Part shown: one piece after another, positions 19,912-24,648 of the stretch
Position numbering within the stretch: position 1 is the stretch's first letter
Layout: the number at the start of each line of letters is the position of its first letter
Notes under the pieces: model-generated
What the model was told of the DNA's origin: nothing
The model's database searches: none
The model's input: only the letters and a program-made list of their open reading frames with translations
Program-made: the position numbers and the translations under genes
Virus record (IMG/VR): IMGVR_UViG_3300046558_000145
Coordinates: 1 to 24,648 of that record
Reading direction: 5' to 3' (one strand)
DNA: 24,648 nucleotides
Source: a virus

Positions 19912-21144
19912 ATGCCACTGGATACCAGTATCTACCAAAACCTGCTGCGCCCGCCCAAATCGGTGCAGGAGTACGACAACGAAGCACAGACCGCGCAACT
20001 GAACCGGCTGGCGCTGCAAACGGAGCAGCGCAAGGCCGACGAGTACGCGCGCAACATCGCGGGCGAGAGTGCGCTGTCAAACGCCTTGGCCGCCGGCGGC
20101 GACGTCCAGAACGCGCTGGCCAGCAAGGGCTTCGGGTCCAAGGCGCTGGCGTATGCCAAGCAGCAGCAGGAACTGGCCAAGGCCGGGGCCGACGTCGAGC
20201 ACATCGGTGCCCAGACCGGCAAGCTGAAAAGCGAAACGGCCAAGCTCGACTTCGAGCAGCGCGAAGCCAAGCGCCACAAGGCGATCACCGACATTGCCGC
20301 CTTCACCACCCCGCAGGAGGCGCTGGCCAGCCTGAACGCGCACGAGGCGGCGGGCGACCTGGCACCGGAAGCGGCGGCGGCGGTGCGCGCCACGATCCCG
20401 CAGAACCCGGCCGAGTTCCCGAAATGGCAGATCGGCATGCTGCAACGGATCATGGGCGCCAAGGACGTGATGGAGTACAAGGCTCCCAGCGCGAACACGG
20501 TGGCGACCAATGAACGAGCGGCCTCCGAAGGCAAGCTGAACCGCGCGCAGGCCGAGCGCCACTTCAACACGACGCAGGACAACGGCAAGGGCCAGGTGGT
20601 GCAGACCGACAACGGCCCGGTGCTGGTGAATACCCGTACCGGCACCGCGCAAGCCATCAACGGCCCGGACGGCCAGCCCTTGACCGGGGTGACCAAGCCC
20701 CTGAACGACAGCCAGAGCAAGGCGCTGCTGTTCGGCACCCGCATGCAGGAGGCCCACAAGATCCTCGACAGCCTGGCGAAGAACGACAAGGTGACCACCT
20801 CGACGCCGTACTCGCGCGCGCCGCTGATCGGCGGGGTGGTCACCGCCTTGTCGAGCGAGAGCCAGCAGATGCTGGATCAGGCCAAACGCGACTTCATCAA
20901 CGCCGTACTGCGCCGCGAATCGGGGGCGGCGATCTCGCCGGGCGAATTCGACAACGCCGAGCGGCAGTATTTCCCGCAGATCGGCGAGGGCGACAAGGTC
21001 GCCGCGCAGAAGGCCAAGAACCGGCAGCTGGCGATCAGCGGCATGCTGGCCGAAGTGCCGGCGAAGCAGCGCGCCTCGATCACCCCGGCAGCAGCGGCGA
21101 CAGCCACGCCCCTCCCAGCTGGCTGGTCGGTCAAGGAGAAATAA
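19912..21144 (+). CDS. Internal virion / DNA-ejection protein
   Basis: 410 residues; AAAGGACG upstream. The protein is mostly helical and Gln/Ala-rich (YDNEAQTAQLNRLALQTEQR). A distinctive C-terminal motif, INAVLRRESGAAISPGEFDN followed by AERQYFPQIGEGDKV, is one I recall from internal virion proteins of podoviruses of Proteobacteria. There is no catalytic transglycosylase motif. It probably forms part of the channel ejected into the periplasm. It overlaps the next gene by one base (TAATG). Confidence 0.83.
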   Translation: MPLDTSIYQNLLRPPKSVQEYDNEAQTAQLNRLALQTEQRKADEYARNIAGESALSNALAAGGDVQNALASKGFGSKALAYAKQQQELAKAGADVEHIGAQTGKLKSETAKLDFEQREAKRHKAITDIAAFTTPQEALASLNAHEAAGDLAPEAAAAVRATIPQNPAEFPKWQIGMLQRIMGAKDVMEYKAPSANTVATNERAASEGKLNRAQAERHFNTTQDNGKGQVVQTDNGPVLVNTRTGTAQAINGPDGQPLTGVTKPLNDSQSKALLFGTRMQEAHKILDSLAKNDKVTTSTPYSRAPLIGGVVTALSSESQQMLDQAKRDFINAVLRRESGAAISPGEFDNAERQYFPQIGEGDKVAAQKAKNRQLAISGMLAEVPAKQRASITPAAAATATPLPAGWSVKEK

Positions 21145-22814
21145 TGCCGCGCTTCGAATTCACCTCGCCGGACGGCAAGACCTACGTGGTCGAAGGGCCG
21201 GAAGGCGCTACCAAGGAGCAGGCGTTCCACATGCTCCAGACGCAGGCCGCTGCGCCCGCCAAGCAGGCCACGCCCGCCCAGCCGCGCGCATGGGCCGACG
21301 TCCCGCTGGATGCGCTGAAGAACGCCCCGGCCTCGGCCAGCCACTTCCTCGGCGGCATCTACCAGGCGGTGCGCCACCCGCTCGACACGGCCGGCAACGT
21401 GCTCGACCTCGGGGCCGGTGCCTTGCGCAACGCCCTGCCGACGTCGGTGTCGTCCGCGATTGACAAGCTCGACACGCAGCAGGGCGCGGCCAACCAGCGC
21501 CGCATGTCGGCCAAGGCGGACGCGGTCGGCCAGTTCTTCAAGGACCGTTACGGCTCGGCCGAAGGGCTGAAGACCACGCTGGCCACCGACCCGGTCGGCG
21601 CGGCGGCCGATGCGTCGGCGGTGCTGACCGGCGGGGCCGGACTGGCCCGGCTGGGCGGGCGGGTGACGGGGGCGGCGGCGCTGACCAACACCGGCGACGC
21701 GCTGGCCACGGCCGCCAAGTACACCAACCCGCTGGGCGCGGTCGGCTATGCAGCCAAGAAGGCGGCCCCGGTGGTCGGCAATGCGCTGGCGGCGGCCATC
21801 GGCGGACTCGGCACCCAGACCGGGGCCGAGTCGATCAAGCAGGCGTTCAAGTCCGGCAAGGAAGGCGGCGCGGCGGCGCAGGCGCTGGCCGACAACATGC
21901 GCGGCAACGTGCCGATGACCGACGTGCTGGATGCGGCCAAGGCGAATCTGGAGCAGATGGGGCGCGCCAAGAGCGCCGCCTACCGCGAGGGCATGGCGCA
22001 GGTGTCGGGCGACCAGACGGTGCTGGACTTCGCCGGAATCGACCAGGCGCTGGCCGACGCCGCCAAGGTGGGCACCTTCAAGGGGCAGGCCAAGAACGCC
22101 AAGGCGGTCCAGGTGCAGCAGGCGATTGCCAAGGCGGTGCAGGAATGGAAGGCGCTCGACCCGGCTGAATTCCACACGCCGGAAGGACTGGACGCGCTCA
22201 AGCAGAAGATCGGCGGCATTGTCGAGGAAATCCCGTTCGAGCAGAAAACCGCCGGGCTGGTCGGCAAGAAAATCTACAACGCGGTCAAGGACGAGATCAC
22301 CCGGCAGGCCCCGGTGTATGCCGACACCATGAAAGCGTACAGCGACGCCACCGAGCAAATCCGCGAGATCGAGCGCACCCTGTCGCTGGGCAAGAAGGCG
22401 GCGGTCGACACCGCGATGCGCAAACTGCAATCGCTGACCCGCAACAACGTCAACACCAACTATGGCAACCGGCTGGCGCTGGCGCAGGAACTGGAGCAGC
22501 AAGGCGGGAATGCGCTGATGCCGGCGCTGTCCGGCCAGGCGCTGTCGAGCTGGACCCCACGCGGCCTCGGTGGCGCGGTGGCGGGCGGCACCGCGATGGG
22601 CGGTTATGCGCTGGGCGGGGCACCGCTGGCGGCGGGCGTGCTGGCGCTGAAATCGCCCCGCCTGATGGGCGAAGCGGCGCTGGCGGCGGGCAAGGGCGCG
22701 GCGGCCAGCGGCCAGGCTGCGCAGGGGGTGCAGAACGCGCTGGCCCGGTTCAACCTGACCGCGCCGGAACTGGCGAATGCGCTGTACCAGGCCGGCCGCT
22801 TACCTCAGCAGTAA
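21144..22814 (+). CDS. Large internal virion / DNA-ejection protein
   Basis: 556 residues. The N-terminus (FEFTSPDGKTYVVEGPEGAT, KEQAFHMLQTQ) is a short beta-alpha module found in phage internal virion proteins. It is followed by HFLGGIYQAVRHPLDTAGNV and a Gly/Ala-rich region of zipper-like helices (GGAGLARLGGRVTGAAALTN; AAAIGGLGTQTGAESI). A long helical domain follows, and then a glycine-rich, membrane-compatible C-terminus (GGAVAGGTAMGGYALGGAPL, AAGVLALKSPRLMGEAALAA). This composition suits a protein that inserts into the envelope during ejection. It is the last of three ejection genes and lies before the tailspike. Confidence 0.82.
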   Translation: MPRFEFTSPDGKTYVVEGPEGATKEQAFHMLQTQAAAPAKQATPAQPRAWADVPLDALKNAPASASHFLGGIYQAVRHPLDTAGNVLDLGAGALRNALPTSVSSAIDKLDTQQGAANQRRMSAKADAVGQFFKDRYGSAEGLKTTLATDPVGAAADASAVLTGGAGLARLGGRVTGAAALTNTGDALATAAKYTNPLGAVGYAAKKAAPVVGNALAAAIGGLGTQTGAESIKQAFKSGKEGGAAAQALADNMRGNVPMTDVLDAAKANLEQMGRAKSAAYREGMAQVSGDQTVLDFAGIDQALADAAKVGTFKGQAKNAKAVQVQQAIAKAVQEWKALDPAEFHTPEGLDALKQKIGGIVEEIPFEQKTAGLVGKKIYNAVKDEITRQAPVYADTMKAYSDATEQIREIERTLSLGKKAAVDTAMRKLQSLTRNNVNTNYGNRLALAQELEQQGGNALMPALSGQALSSWTPRGLGGAVAGGTAMGGYALGGAPLAAGVLALKSPRLMGEAALAAGKGAAASGQAAQGVQNALARFNLTAPELANALYQAGRLPQQ

Positions 22815-22879
22815 CCGCATTCCTCGGCCACGCCCTTGAGCACCAGATACAGGCAAAACAGGAAGACGGCAGCATCCAT
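22805..22879 (-). CDS. Possible 24-aa antisense membrane micro-protein
   Basis: On the - strand, ATG at 22879 is preceded by GGAG six bases upstream and gives MDAAVFLFCLYLVLKGVAEE followed by CGYC, ending at TGA (22805-22807). The first 15 residues form one hydrophobic segment; three Cys are present. It lies in the only gap between the ejection genes and the tailspike, and its end overlaps the preceding gene by 10 bases on the other strand. Its length is too short to exclude chance. Confidence 0.4.
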   Translation of the reverse strand: MDAAVFLFCLYLVLKGVAEECGYC

Positions 22880-22896
22880 GGGGTTCTCCGTGGTCG

Positions 22897-22925
22897 TTGA
22901 TTTACAGGAATGATTCAAAGATAAC
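22897..22925 (+). promoter_or_regulatory. Candidate promoter for the tailspike gene
   Basis: TTGATT (22897-22902) is followed after 17 bp by GATAAC (22920-22925), each a 4/6 match. TAGAAT (22929-22934) is a second -10-like site. The surrounding 60 bases are AT-rich compared with the coding DNA. Position just upstream of the tailspike fits independent expression. Confidence 0.42.
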
Positions 22926-22958
22926 ACATAGAATAGCCACCATACCAGATAGGACGCC

Positions 22959-24648
22959 ATGACCACCACCTTGATGCCCGCGCCGCGCCAGCGCTTCTAC
23001 GACAACAACGGCCGCCCGCTGGCCAACGGCCTGCTGTACACCTACGCGGCCGGCACCAGCACCCCCAAGGATGCGTACACCGACGCGGCCGGGCTGGTGC
23101 CGCACGACAACCCGATCCGGCTGGACGCGCACGGCGAAGCCACCGTGTACTGGTCCGGCAACTACAAGATCGACCTGAAGAACGAGCACGGCGTCCAGAT
23201 CACCGGCTACCCGGTCGACAACTTCAACACCGACCCGGCCGGTTTGTGGAGCATCTTCACGACGCTGCTCACGTCTGCCGGAGCCGCGCTGATTGGCTTC
23301 ATCCAGGCCGGCGCGGGCGCAGTGCTACGCACGGTGCAGGCCAAGTTGCGCGAGTCGGTCAGCGTCTCGGACTATTTTTCCGATGGCGAGCCCAACGAAA
23401 CCGCCGCCCTGCAACGTGCCTTGACGGCGGCGGCTCTGCTCGGGCGCGGCGTCTACATTGACAAGCCATGCACGATTGCGTCGACTGTCAGCGTGCCCAG
23501 CGGCAGCTACGTGTGGTCGGACAGCCCGCTCAACGTCATCACCGGGGCCGGTACCCATGGCATCTTCACGCTCGCTTACCCCTCGACCGGGACCGTGTTC
23601 GACGGCCTGACCATTGACGGCAACAAGACCAGCGGCACGGCCGATGTGGTTACGCTGATCTATGCGGCCGGCAGCACGGTCACGCCCACCAACAAGAGCA
23701 AGCGCTTGGTGGTACGCAACTGCACCCTGCGCAATGGCAGCGCCGGAGTCGCGTTCGAAAACGCGCTCGAATGCAGCGTGCATGACGTCCATATTTCAGC
23801 CATGTACCGGCACACCGTGGGGCCGTATGCCGGATCGTATGGCTATGGGGTGGTCTACAACGGCTGCCAGAATTCGAAAATCCATGACTTCACCATTGGC
23901 ACCGAAGCCGCGCCAATTCAACGCCACGGCATCTACCTGCCGGTGTTCCGCGATGCCGACGTGGCGCCGACCGTGCTCAATTTCGCCAGCAGCATCCAGA
24001 TTGACAACGGCCGGATTTCTGTGCAGTACGACCCGGCGAACGAGCCATTCTCCTCCTGTATCGAGTCGTGGAATTACTTTGACATCTCGATTACCAATTG
24101 CCAGCTTGTTGGCGGGGTGCGCGGCGTCAACTCCGCGCCCGACTACATGAACGGCAGTCGGGTGCAAATTAACGGGTGCCTGATAAAGGACAATGAAATC
24201 TGCATCCGCAACGGCCGTACCGATAAGGGAGCCGCGCCGGGAACGTACTATTTCGACGAGTACCAGATCGGCACCAATACCTTGCTGCCGCTGACCAGCG
24301 TGGCCTCGCATCAGGCCGTGTTCTTGCAGGGTGTTAAGAAAATCATTTTCAACGACAACTACGCACGGGGTTCCGGCTCGTCGTCGTTTGCGTTCGGTTA
24401 CTACGATGTCACCTTCAACAACATCGAGGCCGAATTCATCGAAGCCAGCAACAACGTGATCGTGGGCTTCGCACAGGGCTTCTACTTGGCCAACGTGCGC
24501 AAGTTCACTGACAACAGCGCCTTCGAGCTGTTCACCGGCCTGCCGCTGCCGTATGTGCGGGTGGCGAATATCGGCTCATCCGAGATGGCCCCGAAGCTGT
24601 CGCCGTTCACCTCGCTGTATGCCTACAACACGGTCGACTTCGTCGGGG
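22959..24648 (+). CDS. Tailspike / tail fibre with head-binding and beta-helix domains (partial)
   Basis: The frame is open from ATG 22959 (AGGA 4 bases upstream) to the window edge, 563 codons with no stop, so the C-terminus is missing. Residues about 8-95 form a P22-style head-binding domain (RQRFYDNNGRPLANGLLYTY, AAGTSTPKDAYTDAAGL, LDAHGEATVYWSGNYKIDL). A hydrophobic connector follows (WSIFTTLLTSAGAALIGFIQ). From about residue 128 (LRTVQAKLRESVSVSDYF, then DGEPNETAALQRAL) the pattern is that of right-handed beta-helix spikes and pectate-lyase-type depolymerases. Asn/Gly-rich rungs continue (VRNCTLRNGSAGVAFENALE). It should bind, and may cleave, host surface polysaccharide. The catalytic site is not identifiable here. 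Confidence 0.88.
   Translation, partial: MTTTLMPAPRQRFYDNNGRPLANGLLYTYAAGTSTPKDAYTDAAGLVPHDNPIRLDAHGEATVYWSGNYKIDLKNEHGVQITGYPVDNFNTDPAGLWSIFTTLLTSAGAALIGFIQAGAGAVLRTVQAKLRESVSVSDYFSDGEPNETAALQRALTAAALLGRGVYIDKPCTIASTVSVPSGSYVWSDSPLNVITGAGTHGIFTLAYPSTGTVFDGLTIDGNKTSGTADVVTLIYAAGSTVTPTNKSKRLVVRNCTLRNGSAGVAFENALECSVHDVHISAMYRHTVGPYAGSYGYGVVYNGCQNSKIHDFTIGTEAAPIQRHGIYLPVFRDADVAPTVLNFASSIQIDNGRISVQYDPANEPFSSCIESWNYFDISITNCQLVGGVRGVNSAPDYMNGSRVQINGCLIKDNEICIRNGRTDKGAAPGTYYFDEYQIGTNTLLPLTSVASHQAVFLQGVKKIIFNDNYARGSGSSSFAFGYYDVTFNNIEAEFIEASNNVIVGFAQGFYLANVRKFTDNSAFELFTGLPLPYVRVANIGSSEMAPKLSPFTSLYAYNTVDFVG

Noticed and set aside
22959-24648. Diversity-generating retroelement, as in Bordetella phage BPP-1
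   Set aside because: No reverse transcriptase or template repeat is visible. The 3' end of the tail gene lies outside, so the question stays open only beyond the window.

Overview
The window is one long block of bacteriophage DNA, either a prophage segment or a phage genome fragment. It is GC-rich by eye, and every convincing gene is on the + strand except one possible micro-ORF. Genes are densely packed, with many ATGA/GTGA stop-start overlaps. The gene set is that of a podovirus-like (short-tailed) phage: a PBSX-type terminase, an N4-gp56-family major capsid protein, and P22-type gp4/gp10-like tail-completion and gp7-like DNA-ejection proteins. It ends in a P22-style head-binding plus beta-helix tailspike. 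GC content and the style of the replication and virion proteins suggest a Gram-negative, probably betaproteobacterial, host. That host call is an inference from recalled family resemblance, not a search result.

Layout. (a) 3-1773: small early genes. These are the tail of a NUMOD-like DNA-binding protein, two unknowns, two tandem paralogous winged-helix proteins and a double-HTH protein, closed by a Rho-independent terminator (1799-1819). (b) 1830-1965: an AT-rich control region with a perfect 9-bp inverted repeat, followed by a small unknown gene. (c) 2251-4400: a lambda-O-like replication initiator overlapping a DnaB-family helicase. The initiator gene carries two clusters of a GGTAACGC repeat next to a purine-rich stretch and probably contains the replication origin. 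(d) 4397-6240: a train of very small accessory genes, including two tiny membrane proteins, a 4-Cys protein, an HTH/coiled-coil protein and a 34-aa CCHC zinc knuckle. (e) 6241-6652: about 410 bases without a gene but rich in nested helices and ending in a strong terminator. It is a candidate structured RNA or late leader.

(f) 6653-9540: five genes of virion or fibre character, one with a LamG-like domain and four exact 24-aa repeats, unusually placed upstream of the terminase. (g) 9547-11257: small and large terminase. (h) 11345-15541: portal, an 80-aa protein, scaffold and major capsid protein, with a candidate promoter in front and a terminator behind. (i) 15599-22814: connector/tail-completion genes, a coiled-coil protein, a cupin-like protein and three DNA-ejection (internal virion) proteins. 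(j) 22959-end: the tailspike, truncated by the window edge, with its own candidate promoter.

In working order, (a)-(d) would regulate and carry out replication, (e) would control or insulate late transcription, and (f)-(j) would package DNA and build the virion. No integrase, repressor, endolysin or spanin is visible, so lysis and lysogeny genes, if present, lie outside the window. No tRNA, CRISPR array, insertion sequence or diversity-generating retroelement was seen.
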